Shown: positions 53,846 through 63,358 of the stretch, in pieces | Layout: each line of letters opens with the position of its first letter | Position numbering within the stretch: position 1 is the stretch's first letter | NCBI RefSeq assembly: GCF_000807925.1 | Contig: NZ_JRVC01000014.1 | Coordinates: forward strand, 1-64,000 | DNA from: Novosphingobium subterraneum | GTDB lineage: Bacteria > Pseudomonadota > Alphaproteobacteria > Sphingomonadales > Sphingomonadaceae | Length of the DNA: 64,000 bases | Direction: 5' to 3' | Notes under the pieces: model-generated | The model's database searches: none | Seen by the model: only the letters and a program-made list of their open reading frames with translations | What the model was told of the DNA's origin: nothing | Made by a program: the position numbers and the translations under genes

Positions 53846-54729
53846 TGCGCGCAGTCCTTGTCGGCGAGGCGATGCTGGAGCTGTCGCAGGACGGCAGCCT
53901 CTGGCGCCTCGCCTATGGCGGCGATACGCTCAACACCGCGATCCACCTCGCCCGCAGCGGGGTGGAGACCGCCTATCTGACCGCGCTCGGCACCGATCCG
54001 TTCAGCGCGGATATCAAGGCGCAGTGGGCGGCCGAAGGTTTGGACACCAGCCTTGTCCTCGCTCACCCTGCGCGCAATCCCGGCCTCTACGCGATCACCT
54101 GCGACGATGCGGGCGAGCGCAGCTTCACCTATTGGCGCGGCGAAAGCGCGGCGCGCGCTCTGTTCGATTGCAACGGCATCGAGGCCGCCCTGGCCCATGC
54201 CGAAGCAGCTGACCTGCTTGCCTTCTCGCTGATATCGCTGGCCATCCTGCCCGAAAACGGCAGGGAGGCCCTGCTTGCCCTCGCCCGCAAGGTCCGCGCC
54301 AAGGGCGGCCTCATCGCCTTCGACGGCAACTACCGCCCGCGCCTCTGGCCCGACCGGCAAACTGCCCAAGCCGCGCGCAATACCGCCATCGCCGTCGCCA
54401 GCATCGGCCTGCCCACGCTCGAGGATGAAACCATGCTCTCGGGCGAGGCAGATGCCGCTACCGTCGCCGCCCACTGGCAAGGCCTTGGCTGCGGCGAAAC
54501 CATCGTCAAGCTCGGCGCGCAAGGCTGCCGCCTACCCGATGGCCAGATCCTCGCTCCTGCCGAAGTCCTGAAGCCCGTTGATACCAGCGGCGCCGGCGAC
54601 GCCTTCAACGCAGGCTACCTCGGTGCGCGCCTGCGTGGCGAAGAACCAGCACAGGCTGCGGTAGCGGGGCACGCGCTGGCAGGCTGGACCATCATGCGAA
54701 GAGGCGCGATCCCGCCGCGGGACTGCTAG
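53845..54729 (+). CDS. kdgK: 2-keto-3-deoxygluconate kinase (PfkB family)
   Basis: A 294-aa ribokinase-fold sugar kinase. The N-terminal GEAMLELSQDG and GGDTLNTAIHLARSG are KdgK-like. The ATP/anion-hole motif DTSGAGDAFNAGYLGARLRG contains the catalytic Asp. FDGNYRPRLW and the LPTLEDETMLSG segment are also characteristic. It phosphorylates KDG to KDPG. The start ATG overlaps the GH79 stop (TGATG). KDPG aldolase, which would finish the pathway, is not in the window. Confidence 0.93.
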   Translation: MRAVLVGEAMLELSQDGSLWRLAYGGDTLNTAIHLARSGVETAYLTALGTDPFSADIKAQWAAEGLDTSLVLAHPARNPGLYAITCDDAGERSFTYWRGESAARALFDCNGIEAALAHAEAADLLAFSLISLAILPENGREALLALARKVRAKGGLIAFDGNYRPRLWPDRQTAQAARNTAIAVASIGLPTLEDETMLSGEADAATVAAHWQGLGCGETIVKLGAQGCRLPDGQILAPAEVLKPVDTSGAGDAFNAGYLGARLRGEEPAQAAVAGHALAGWTIMRRGAIPPRDC

Positions 54730-54795
54730 GGCGCGTGGACGAATGTCATCATAGCTGGAAACGTCAGCTATCCGCCGGTCTTCGCTAAAAGCGGA

Positions 54796-55411
54796 CTGTC
54801 GGGACACGACGCCATTGCGGACGTCTGGATTCAGGCTAACATTGCTTGATGAGCGACAGATCCGACCGACTTTTCAGCCGCGCTGAAGCAATTTTGGCCG
54901 GCAAGTCAAATGGCTTTGGAATGCCGATTTTGCAAATGCTTGCTCACAAGCGATACGGTCCTGCAATGCTTAGCCTTGCGGCTCGCAAGACGGATACGGG
55001 AAAGAGAGCAGACCTTGGGCGCTTCAGCGACGCGACCAGTCCAGCCGGTTTGATGTATCGCGCTTTCCAACGGGGCGAAGTCAACGCTGCCCAAAATCTC
55101 GCTCTCACACTCTTCTATGCAGGTGACCTTCCTGGATACCGTAAATGGCTGCAACGTGCTGCAAGGGGCGGCGACAAGGATGCTGCTAAAGAATTGAGCA
55201 GGTTCGAGGTGCGGCAACCTTACCCACTTGCGCGGCGTATGAAGCGGATTCGCCCATACCGGCGCGATGGCAGCTGACCACCCCTAAGCGGTCGTTGGGG
55301 CGACAAGGCGGGTGAGCCAATAGCTGCCGTTGGTTCAAGTCGGCGGCGAAGGGCAGCTTTCAGGCCTTTGCGACCAAATGTTGCCTGTCAGGACACGACC
55401 CCATTGCAGAC
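54796..55411. repeat. Diverged 27-bp direct repeat flanking a small gene
   Basis: Positions 54796-54822 and 55385-55411 match at 24 of 27 bases (core GGACACGAC-CCATTGC with one interruption each). They flank the hypothetical gene at 54849. They look like remnants of a dispersed repeated sequence; no terminal inverted repeats or transposase were seen. Confidence 0.6.
54849..55277 (+). CDS. Hypothetical protein with Sel1-like repeat character
   Basis: A 142-aa protein that I cannot assign to a named family. The C-terminal half (GLMYRAFQRGEVNAAQNLA, LPGYRKWLQRAARGGDKDAA) has the Ala/Gly spacing of Sel1/TPR-like helical repeats. The C-terminus is strongly basic. Codon use is less GC-biased than its neighbours, and it is flanked by a diverged 27-bp repeat, which suggests a foreign or decaying insertion between the uronate genes and the next module. 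No function is proposed. Confidence 0.55.
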   Translation: MSDRSDRLFSRAEAILAGKSNGFGMPILQMLAHKRYGPAMLSLAARKTDTGKRADLGRFSDATSPAGLMYRAFQRGEVNAAQNLALTLFYAGDLPGYRKWLQRAARGGDKDAAKELSRFEVRQPYPLARRMKRIRPYRRDGS

Positions 55412-55836
55412 AAAGGTTTAGCGTGAGAAGTGGTTGAATGCGTTGGCCATACCCTCGAATTCCTGAGCTTGGCCGCGATCTTCCGGGGGGCAGCGAGGGT
55501 GAGATAACCTTCACGGAACGCCTGCGAACACGGTTCCCTATCGGATCTGACGAAATTGCATGATTAAGGAGTTGAAGAGACAAGGCTTCATCGTCGATGA
55601 ACGCCTATTCTATGACGGATGGCTAAGCGCTTCAGTCCGATGGGGCATAGTTATCCAAACACTTTGGTCTGTTCGTTGGCGATCAACCGAAGGGCAGATT
55701 GACGAAGTTTTTGGAGTATACGGAGCTGTTGCGCCTTGAAGTGCATGACCTCTTCCCACCCTTCCCGCCATTCAATGCTCCTGTTGACGACCTACAACAG
55801 CGGTCATCCCGCCTGTGCGGCATCCATGTGGGCCCC
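55278..55836. other. Intergenic stretch, no gene seen
   Basis: About 560 bp of lower-GC, repeat-remnant-like DNA between the small hypothetical gene and the stop of the minus-strand MFS gene. It includes the second copy of the 27-bp repeat (55385-55411). Frames of 60-80 codons exist but have no motif. No terminator for the MFS operon was recognised. Confidence 0.45.
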
Positions 55837-57072
55837 CTAAGGCCTCGCCCGCAACAGGCTCCACAGCACCACCGCCGCCAGCAGATCAAGCCCTGCCAGC
55901 GCCACGAACAGCGGGTTGTAACCGAACACGTCCGCGCTCTGGCCGATCAGCAGCGTGAACAGCATGCCGCCGACCCATGCCGAGGTCCCGGCCATGCCGC
56001 TGGCCGTGCCGACAGTGCGGCTGTCGAACACGTCGGCGCACAGCGTGATCAGCGCGCCGTTGAGTAGCTGGTGCGCAAACCCGCCGATGCAGAACAGGGC
56101 AATGGCCATCTCGGGCGAGGTGGCAAGCCCGATACAGGCAGGCCCGACCATGCAAAGCGCCCCCATCGTCATCGTGATCTTGCGCGATGACAGCATGGAA
56201 GAACCGCGCTTCATCAGCCACGGCGGCAGCAGCCCCGCAGCCAGACTGCCGAAGTCTGCCGCCAGGAACGGCAGCCAAGCCCACAGCGCGATGGATTTGA
56301 GATCCAGCTTCCACACCGCCACGAGGTAGAGCGGGATGAAGAAGTTGAAGGTCTGCCACGCCGGTTCGGCCAGGAAGCGCGGCACGGCAATCGCCCAGAA
56401 CGAGCGGCTGCGCAGCACCTGCCCCTTGGTTGCCGGCTTGGTCGCATCGGGCTGGTTCATCGCCACGATGGCATCGCGCTCTGCCTGCGAAAGGCGCGGG
56501 TGGACGGCGGGATCGCGATAGCCGACCCACCACATTCCGGCCCAGACGAGGCTCAGCGCCCCGGTCACCAGAAACGCCGCCTGCCAGTTCCACGCCAGGA
56601 TGCAGAACGCCACCAGCGGCGGGGCAATCATGTTGCCCACGCTCGTGCCCATCTGGAACAGGCTGGTGGCCAGCGGCTTTTCCTTCGCTGGAAACCACTG
56701 CGCCACGGTCTTCGTGCCAGCAGGGATCGCCGCCGCCTCGCTCGCGCCCAGCAGAGAGCGGAAGAAGGCAAGGCTCATCCAACCCGTGGCAAAGGCGTGC
56801 GCCATGTTGCTCAGCGCCCAGCCCACGGCGAAGAGGAAAAACCCCAGCCGCGTGCCGAGCGCATCCAGCACCGCGCCCGCAACCGTCTGCATCACCGTGT
56901 AGCTCGCCTGGAACGCGAGCACGACCCAGCTGTACTGCTCGGTCGTCATCGCAAACTCGGTCTTGAGCGTCGGCGCCGCTACCGACAGCGTCGAGCGCGC
57001 CAGGTAGTTCAATATCGTGCCGAGCGTGATCAGCGCGATGATCCACCAGCGCAGCGGAAGTTTCCTGAGCAT
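55837..57072 (-). CDS. MFS hexuronate transporter, ExuT-like, second locus
   Basis: A 411-aa permease related to the one at 37935. It shares LNYLARSTLSVAAPTLKTEF, TEQYSWVVLAFQASYTVMQ and FRSLLGASEAAAIPAGTKTVAQWFP, the signature stretches of ExuT-type anion symporters. It is not a recent copy, as identity is only partial. It is the second gene of an operon with the GH2 enzyme, starting 23 bp after that gene's stop. It probably imports the monosaccharide acid or sugar released by this GH2 enzyme. Confidence 0.91.
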   Translation of the reverse strand: MLRKLPLRWWIIALITLGTILNYLARSTLSVAAPTLKTEFAMTTEQYSWVVLAFQASYTVMQTVAGAVLDALGTRLGFFLFAVGWALSNMAHAFATGWMSLAFFRSLLGASEAAAIPAGTKTVAQWFPAKEKPLATSLFQMGTSVGNMIAPPLVAFCILAWNWQAAFLVTGALSLVWAGMWWVGYRDPAVHPRLSQAERDAIVAMNQPDATKPATKGQVLRSRSFWAIAVPRFLAEPAWQTFNFFIPLYLVAVWKLDLKSIALWAWLPFLAADFGSLAAGLLPPWLMKRGSSMLSSRKITMTMGALCMVGPACIGLATSPEMAIALFCIGGFAHQLLNGALITLCADVFDSRTVGTASGMAGTSAWVGGMLFTLLIGQSADVFGYNPLFVALAGLDLLAAVVLWSLLRARP

Positions 57073-57095
57073 AGCTTCTGTCCGTTGCCTTGAGG

Positions 57096-59780
57096 TCAGC
57101 GCAGCCGCTCGATCTCGATCATCGAGACCCGCGCATCGGTAGTGCCGCTGATGAAGTCGAGCGCGAGGCTGCCCTTTGCCTTGACCGTGAAGGTCCGCGC
57201 TTCAGCCACCGCCCCGCTCGCCGGAATGGCTGGCTGGAACTTGCGCAACAGCGTCTTATTGCCGCTCTTCACCTCGAACGTGCCCGGCTTCTGCGTGGGC
57301 GCGGTGGCGAACCACAACGTCACCTTGTAGCGCCCGTCAGCCACCGGCACGCGGTAGGAGAAGGTGCCGCTGCGATAAGTCGCCAGCGCGGCCCGGTCGG
57401 TCGTTCCGGCAATCGCGGTGGGCACCGCAGGCTTGCCAAAGTTGGCCGGCTTGTCGAGCGAACCCGCCTGCCCGCCCTCGAACCAGTTGTCCGAACCCAG
57501 CACGCGCCCTTCGCTCTTCGCCGCCAGCAACGTTCCGGCATCGATCACGAAGCGCCGCGCAGTCTCCGGCGCCAGCATCCAGCGTGCGCTGTCCTCGACC
57601 GTGCCGCCCGCGTGGACGCCCCGCGCCACCAGCGCATTGCTGCCCTCGTCCAGGCGAACGCCGCTCCACACGCAGGCCTTCTGCGGGCAATCGCTCTTCA
57701 CCCCCACCGAGCGTCCATTGAGCAGCAGCTCGGTGCTCGCGGTGTTGCTGTAGACCTTCACGTCCGTCACCGGATAGGCGCGGTCGACATAGCGCTTCGA
57801 GGTGATGTGGACCATCGGCTCGGGGTTCCAGTTCGCCTTGTAGAACCAGAAGGCGTCCTTGCGGGTCTTGTGGTCGTAGGCGATCAGGCCCTTGGTATTG
57901 ATGTCCTGCGCATCGCCCTCGGTCCGCACCGTCGTGGCAAAGTCGAACGAGTTCCACAGCCACGTGGCATAGAGCCAGGGCCGCGCGTCCAGCTGCGCCA
58001 GCGCGGTTTCGTGAATATGGCTCTCGTATTCCTCCGGCTGCGCCGCGCCGCGTGAATCGGCCGGCCCGCCCAGCACATTGTCGGTGTGCATGGTCAGCGC
58101 GCCGCCGGCGCCGTATTCGGTCACGGCCAGCGGCTGCTGCGGCCGCTTGGCGCGCAGTCCATCGAGATGCGGCCCGAGGTCGCCGGGCTTGCCGAAGTAC
58201 CACCCGAAATAGCGGTTGGCCCCGCCAAGGTCCGCTGCCGCGGCCGTCGTGGGGATCTCGATATCATTGCCGAATGCCCGCGCCTCGCAGCACGTCGCCA
58301 GCGCCGTCGGTCGCGAAGGATCGAGCGCCTTGGCCGTCTTCTGCAACTCGTTCAGCAGCGGCATGGGATCGACCTCGCGCCCATCAGCCCCGCCAAACAT
58401 GAAAGACGGGATCGAATTGCCGAAGTCCACCTCGTTGGCGATGCTCCAGATGGCCGAAGCGGCATGGTTCTGGTTCTGGCGCACCAATTCGGTCAGCTGC
58501 GATTTGGCATTGGCGACCAGCGCCGGATCGGGCACCTTGCTGCCGCCCAGCGTCCACACCGAAACCAGCGGGATTTCGTCCCACACCACCATTCCGGCGC
58601 GGTCGGCCAGATCGTGCACGTCCTGCCCGTGCTGGTAGTGGGTCAGGCGGATCGTGTTCGCGCCCATCTCGCGCAGGGTCGCAATATCCTCGGCCACATC
58701 CTCGCGCGAAATCGCCCAGCCCTTGCCGTCGCGGTCCTGATGATAGCCTGCGCCGCGCAGGCGATAGGGCTGGCCATTCAGGATGAAGCCGCGATCTGGA
58801 TCGAACGCCATCGTGCGCAGACCATAGGGCTGGCGCACTTCGTCCGACACTGTGCCATCGGCGGCAACCACCTGCGTGACCAGATCGTAGAGATAGGGAT
58901 CGGCAGTGCCGTGCCATAGGTGCGGACCCGCCACTGTCAGCCTAGCGGCAACCTCGCCGACCTTGCCCGGCGCAAGCGTCGCCGGAACTGTCGCGCTGGC
59001 CGCTTCAGCACCGTCTCGGTCGATCAGCCGCACCCTGACGCTGGCCTTGGAAGCCTTGGCTGTATCGTTCTGCACCCGCACCACCAGGTCGACCTGCGCC
59101 TGATCCTTGTCGGCCTTTACCGTGGTCGCGCGCACACCTGGGCCGCCGGCATCGGCGAGATCGATATGCAACGGAGCGGTCGTCACCAGCCGCACCGGCC
59201 GGTAGAGCCCGCCGTGCACGAAGAAGTCGCCCGAAAGCGGCAGGACGTCGGCGGTGGAGCCACCGGCCTTGGGCTGTGCATTGTCCACCCGGACAACCAG
59301 CACGTTCTCTCCAGAAGCCTTCATCGCCGCCGTGGCATCGAACCTGAAGCGCGAGAACCCGCCGCGATGTTCGCCAAGGTAAACCCCGTTGAGCCAGACC
59401 TTGGCCACGCGGCTCGCCGCATCGAACTCCAGCCAATGGCGCTTGCCCCTGGCGCCCGCCGGCGTCGCAAAATGCAGGCGATACCAACCGATGCCCTGCC
59501 GCTTGTCCACTGTCGCGGCCGTGTTCGTGCCGCCAAGGTCATGCTTGTAATAACCAACCCGGTTCCAGGTATGCGGAACCGAAACCTGCGTCCACGTCGC
59601 GTCGGCAAAATCCGGGGCGCTCGCCTCCGCCACGTCTTCTGCCGAGAACCGCCAGCCCGCATCCAGAACCATCACGTCCCGCCGAGATTGCGCGAAGGCA
59701 GGCAACGTGCCGGCGATGATCAGGCAAGCGACGGGAGCGGCAATGATTGCGCTCGCACGACCTGCTCGAAATGACCCCAT
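57096..59780 (-). CDS. Exported GH2 glycoside hydrolase with C-terminal malectin-like domain
   Basis: An 894-aa GH2 enzyme with a signal peptide ending near LPAFAQS and GGAGAGG-like spacing before the ATG. The sugar-binding domain has VSVPHTWNR and NGVYLGEHRGGFSRFRFD. The catalytic core has acid/base Glu in IWSIANEVDFG and nucleophile Glu in VTEYGAGG. A DUF4982-like domain follows (TDVKVYSNTASTELLLNG), and the last ~150 residues are malectin-like carbohydrate-binding. Beta-galactosidase or beta-galacturonidase/glucuronidase are both possible; the NTKGLI segment carries an N-x-K pattern but this subfamily commonly has it. The ExuT-like partner favours a uronic acid. Confidence 0.88.
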   Translation of the reverse strand: MGSFRAGRASAIIAAPVACLIIAGTLPAFAQSRRDVMVLDAGWRFSAEDVAEASAPDFADATWTQVSVPHTWNRVGYYKHDLGGTNTAATVDKRQGIGWYRLHFATPAGARGKRHWLEFDAASRVAKVWLNGVYLGEHRGGFSRFRFDATAAMKASGENVLVVRVDNAQPKAGGSTADVLPLSGDFFVHGGLYRPVRLVTTAPLHIDLADAGGPGVRATTVKADKDQAQVDLVVRVQNDTAKASKASVRVRLIDRDGAEAASATVPATLAPGKVGEVAARLTVAGPHLWHGTADPYLYDLVTQVVAADGTVSDEVRQPYGLRTMAFDPDRGFILNGQPYRLRGAGYHQDRDGKGWAISREDVAEDIATLREMGANTIRLTHYQHGQDVHDLADRAGMVVWDEIPLVSVWTLGGSKVPDPALVANAKSQLTELVRQNQNHAASAIWSIANEVDFGNSIPSFMFGGADGREVDPMPLLNELQKTAKALDPSRPTALATCCEARAFGNDIEIPTTAAAADLGGANRYFGWYFGKPGDLGPHLDGLRAKRPQQPLAVTEYGAGGALTMHTDNVLGGPADSRGAAQPEEYESHIHETALAQLDARPWLYATWLWNSFDFATTVRTEGDAQDINTKGLIAYDHKTRKDAFWFYKANWNPEPMVHITSKRYVDRAYPVTDVKVYSNTASTELLLNGRSVGVKSDCPQKACVWSGVRLDEGSNALVARGVHAGGTVEDSARWMLAPETARRFVIDAGTLLAAKSEGRVLGSDNWFEGGQAGSLDKPANFGKPAVPTAIAGTTDRAALATYRSGTFSYRVPVADGRYKVTLWFATAPTQKPGTFEVKSGNKTLLRKFQPAIPASGAVAEARTFTVKAKGSLALDFISGTTDARVSMIEIERLR

Positions 59781-59957
59781 TCAACCTCTCCAGGTAAGCT
59801 TCTGCTTATTGCGTTGCTGACCGGCAGCCCCTCGGAACTTGATCGAACCTGAGGCAAAGCGCGTGTCGATCCAATCCGGCGAAGGTTCACCGTCCAATCT
59901 TCATGACTTACGCAAATTTTGGCCTGACCACAAAGCACTTTTTGCCCTGTTCGACAC

Positions 59958-59983
59958 TTGGGTCGGTCATTTGGGTCGGACAT
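59958..59983. repeat. Tandem 13-bp repeat upstream of the GH2 gene
   Basis: TTGGGTCGGTCAT (59958-59970) is followed directly by TTGGGTCGGACAT (59971-59983), and then by a partial third unit. The repeat is 178 bp upstream of the GH2 start and could bind an activator in direct-repeat mode, or it may be neutral slippage. Confidence 0.75.
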
Positions 59984-60147
59984 TTGGACATTCTGCATAA
60001 CAATCAGAGGCTTCGGCAGTGCCAGCGGCACGATGGCGCCGCCGGCATAAAGCCGAGACTACGGAAATTGGCCAGTCCAAATTTGCTCACAGCGTCGTCA
60101 CCCTGCCCTGAAACAAGGCGGCACTTGCAAAGCGATCCACAACGCAA

Positions 60148-60174
60148 AAGGCCGGCCCCAGCGGGACCGGCCTT
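60148..60174 (-). terminator. Intrinsic terminator after the large TonB receptor
   Basis: AAGGCCGG and CCGGCCTT form the outer stem, and CCC pairs with GGG further inside. Read on the minus strand it is followed by TTTTGCG, so it would terminate the receptor gene that ends at 60197 and separate it from the GH2-MFS operon. Confidence 0.8.
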
Positions 60175-60196
60175 CGCAATCAGAGCTCTTGGGCGA

Positions 60197-63163
60197 TCAC
60201 ATGGTCACGCGGGCACCTGCATAGAGGTAGCGGCCGACGAAGCTGATCGGATAGTTGCTGGAGAAGCGGTCCGGCTTCTGGTTCCAGATGTTGTTGCCGC
60301 CAATGTAGAAGCGGAACTTGTCGTCCACGTCGAACGCCACCTGCACGTCTTGCTGCCAGCGTTCCTTGATCCACAAGTACTCGGGCGCGACAATGTCCGG
60401 GTTGGCGGCCAGTGTTTCCAGCTCGTAGCGACGCGTCTTGCTGAACCAGCTGATGCCGTAGTTCACCGTCACGCCATCCATCTTCCAGGTAATGTCGCCA
60501 GTGGCGTTCCACTTGGGGCTGTAGGTTTCCTCACGATCGATATCCACGTTCGCGCCCGGGGTCGGGATGAACTCGAGCCGGTCGAGATAGCCGCCGATCA
60601 GGCTGAGGCTGAACGAGCCGAGCTTGTCCGTCCGGAAGCTGTAGTTCAGGCGGAAGTCCGCACCTGCCGTGCGGAAGTTCGCCACGTTCACCGGCTGCAC
60701 GAAGTAAGTGTTGATATAGCCGGTGCCGGTTGCGCGCCCCACGTTCTGGCAGAACACGTTGTCGAGGCTCGGCTGGTCGACGCAAAGTTCGGCAACGTCC
60801 TGAGCCGTCGGCGTGTTCACCGCGTTCTTCAGCTTGATGTCCCACCAGTCGAACGAGGCGACGAGGCCGGGGATGAAGCTGGGACGCAACACCACGCCAG
60901 CGGTCCACGTCCGCGCCGTCTCCTCGCGAAGGTTGCGGTTGCCACCGGAGAAGCCGGGGAGGCTGACCGTAGCGGTCGGATCGTTCTCGGGGTTGAAGGC
61001 TGCGATCTGCGCGGGCGTCAGGCCGGCTGCAGTAAGCACAGCGCGGCAGTTTGCCTCGCGGAACTGCGTGCCTTCGGTGATGAACACCGGATCGCACGGA
61101 TCGCTGATGAACGAGAAGCCACCGTTGCGCGGCGCAAACAGTTCGGTGATGTTCGGAGCGCGCACTGCCTCAGACAGCGTGCCACGGAACGTCACGTCGG
61201 GGATCGGCGCATAAGTACCGTCGATCTTCCAGGTGGTCGTCTTGCCCACCGTGGAATAATCCGAAAGGCGGATCGCCGCGCCCAGCGTCAGGTTGTGCGC
61301 AAAAGGCATTTCTCGCAGGACCGGTACCGAAAGCTCGGCAAACGCTTCCTTGACGTCGAACGAGCCTTGCTCGGGCAGCTGCAGCGAAAAGTCGGCCAGC
61401 GCACCCTGCTGAAGCAGATCGTCGGGCACGAAACGGCTCGACTCCTTGCGGTATTCGCCGCCCAGCGCAAAGCCGACCGGGCCGCCCGGCAGTTCGAAGA
61501 ACTGGCCGAAATCGCCCGAGATCGATCCCGAGATCACGTTCTGGCGAATGCGCGCCCGGTTCACGATGTCGGCGTTGACCCAATCCAGTGCGGCCTGGCT
61601 GCGCACGCCGTTGCCCAGCAGGTTCAGCGGAAGGCATCCGCTGTTCGCGCCTGGCGTGAAGGTCGTGGCCGGTGCATCGTAGTTGTTGGGATCGATGTTG
61701 CCAGTGGGGTCGATGGTCGAACGGCAGACGATATTGCCCGCTCCATCACGCACCGCATCCACGGCCGCGAAATAGCGATCGGCGATGCGGTAGTTGGTCA
61801 GGAGGATGTTCGACTTGGTCTGCCCGAAGACGTAGGACACGTCATAGCGTGCATGGTCCGAAATGCGGCCTTCGAAGCCGAGGACGGCGCGGATCGTCTC
61901 GCGATCGTTGCGTTCGCCGCGCACGCCAAGGTCGAAGTTGTCGCGCGACAGCAGCGCACCGCCGCTGGTGTCGGCGATGCCGGCGTAGCGATCCTGCAGG
62001 AACGGGTTGTCCGGCGTCAGGTACGTGAAGAAATCGAACGAGGGCTGATTCTGCGTGAAGGTCCGGTTCTTGACGTACTTTCCTTCGACATAGACCGACA
62101 GCGCATCGCTGAAATCATAGTGCGCCAGCAGATTGACGTTGTGGGTCCGGTTGTAGGCCTGCAAGTCGCCCTGGTAGCCGGCCAGCGGCGTGCTGTCGCC
62201 GCCTTGCGTCAGGCCGCCGGCGGAACTCAGCAAACGACCACGGTCATAGACCTTGCCGGAACCGGTGAAGTCGGGGATCCCGTCGAAGTCGAGGTCGATC
62301 GCACCATCGACCGAGCTGTCGGCGTAGCGCAGGTCGTTGGTCGGCACCCGGTCGGGCAAGTTCGGATTGTCCGGCAGGTCCGCCTGATTGCGGACCAGGC
62401 CAAAGCTGCGTCGCGGATCACCGGTAAAGTCGCGGCGGAAGCTGCTGACACGGTCGATCTCGCGGAATTCATAGGCCACCGCAATGTTGCCGCGGCCGTC
62501 TGCGAAGTTGCGCCCTGCAGTGACCGAGCCATAGCGTTGCCCGGCGTCGCCCTGATCCGAGATGCCGATCTGGCCGGAAGCGACCACTCCGTCGAAATTG
62601 CGCTTGAGCCGGAAGTTGACCACGCCCGAGACGCCGTCCGCACCATAGATCGCCGAAGCACCGCCGGTCAGGACGTCGACGCTTTCGATCAGGTCGGTAG
62701 GGATCGAGTTGATGTCCACAGCGGCGGTACCGGCAAGGCTGGCGACGTGGCGCCGGCCATTTACCAGCGTCAGCGTACGGTTCTCGCCAAGATTGCGCAG
62801 GTCGAGCAACTGCACGCCGACCGCACCGAAGTCGGCGTTGGAGCCCGAGGTGCGCGCGCCGCTCAACGAGTTCAGCAGCGCCGGGTTCTGGGCCAGCGTC
62901 TCGACGATCTGGACGTTGCCGGCCTGCTGCAAGGTTTCCGACGTTACCGACACGATCGGGTTGGGCGCATTGTAGTCGGCGCGCTGCTGGATGCGGCTGC
63001 CGGTCACGACAATGGTGCCGCTGTCTTCGGTCGCTTCTGCGCCCTGCTCGGCCACTTGCGGTTCGGCCGTCTGCGCATCCTGCGCAAGGGCAGGGAATGC
63101 CAGGGTGGCGATGCTGCTGGCAGAAACGAGTATGGCTGCCCGCAGGAGTGTCATTTTCGTCAT
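60197..63163 (-). CDS. TonB-dependent outer-membrane receptor, large
   Basis: A 988-aa receptor from the ATG at 63163; two earlier in-frame ATG/GTG codons exist. The signal peptide is AAILVSASSIATLAFPALAQ. After an acidic linker comes GTIVVTGSRIQQRADYNAPNP as the box and start of the plug (positions about 50-70), with the plug segment IESVDVLTGGASAIYGADGVSGVVNF. Such long receptors with the ADYNAPNPI plug start are common in Sphingomonadales and Caulobacterales. The barrel ends ARVTM rather than the usual terminal Phe. There is no STN domain. The ligand is unknown; the next genes suggest a galactoside or uronoside. Confidence 0.93.
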   Translation of the reverse strand: MTKMTLLRAAILVSASSIATLAFPALAQDAQTAEPQVAEQGAEATEDSGTIVVTGSRIQQRADYNAPNPIVSVTSETLQQAGNVQIVETLAQNPALLNSLSGARTSGSNADFGAVGVQLLDLRNLGENRTLTLVNGRRHVASLAGTAAVDINSIPTDLIESVDVLTGGASAIYGADGVSGVVNFRLKRNFDGVVASGQIGISDQGDAGQRYGSVTAGRNFADGRGNIAVAYEFREIDRVSSFRRDFTGDPRRSFGLVRNQADLPDNPNLPDRVPTNDLRYADSSVDGAIDLDFDGIPDFTGSGKVYDRGRLLSSAGGLTQGGDSTPLAGYQGDLQAYNRTHNVNLLAHYDFSDALSVYVEGKYVKNRTFTQNQPSFDFFTYLTPDNPFLQDRYAGIADTSGGALLSRDNFDLGVRGERNDRETIRAVLGFEGRISDHARYDVSYVFGQTKSNILLTNYRIADRYFAAVDAVRDGAGNIVCRSTIDPTGNIDPNNYDAPATTFTPGANSGCLPLNLLGNGVRSQAALDWVNADIVNRARIRQNVISGSISGDFGQFFELPGGPVGFALGGEYRKESSRFVPDDLLQQGALADFSLQLPEQGSFDVKEAFAELSVPVLREMPFAHNLTLGAAIRLSDYSTVGKTTTWKIDGTYAPIPDVTFRGTLSEAVRAPNITELFAPRNGGFSFISDPCDPVFITEGTQFREANCRAVLTAAGLTPAQIAAFNPENDPTATVSLPGFSGGNRNLREETARTWTAGVVLRPSFIPGLVASFDWWDIKLKNAVNTPTAQDVAELCVDQPSLDNVFCQNVGRATGTGYINTYFVQPVNVANFRTAGADFRLNYSFRTDKLGSFSLSLIGGYLDRLEFIPTPGANVDIDREETYSPKWNATGDITWKMDGVTVNYGISWFSKTRRYELETLAANPDIVAPEYLWIKERWQQDVQVAFDVDDKFRFYIGGNNIWNQKPDRFSSNYPISFVGRYLYAGARVTM

Positions 63164-63358
63164 GGAAATCCCCATTGATCGGTCGCGTCTGAGCGCTTGG
63201 CCGGGAATTCCACTCAAAGATTAACAGGGTCAACTGCCCGGAGGGTCATTTCCGGGCAGCCCCATAACTTTAGTTCAGGATGATGCATTTTCATCACAGA
63301 GTATGACGAATCTTTTCCCTAAACCCCTGAATTGTCTTTCTATTTTGTGACAAAAGAT

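Noticed and set aside
59903..63178. A 1,091-codon open frame on the + strand
   Set aside because: It is an antisense shadow of the receptor at 60197-63163, with an Arg/Val/Ala-rich translation and no domain; long antisense frames are common in high-GC DNA.
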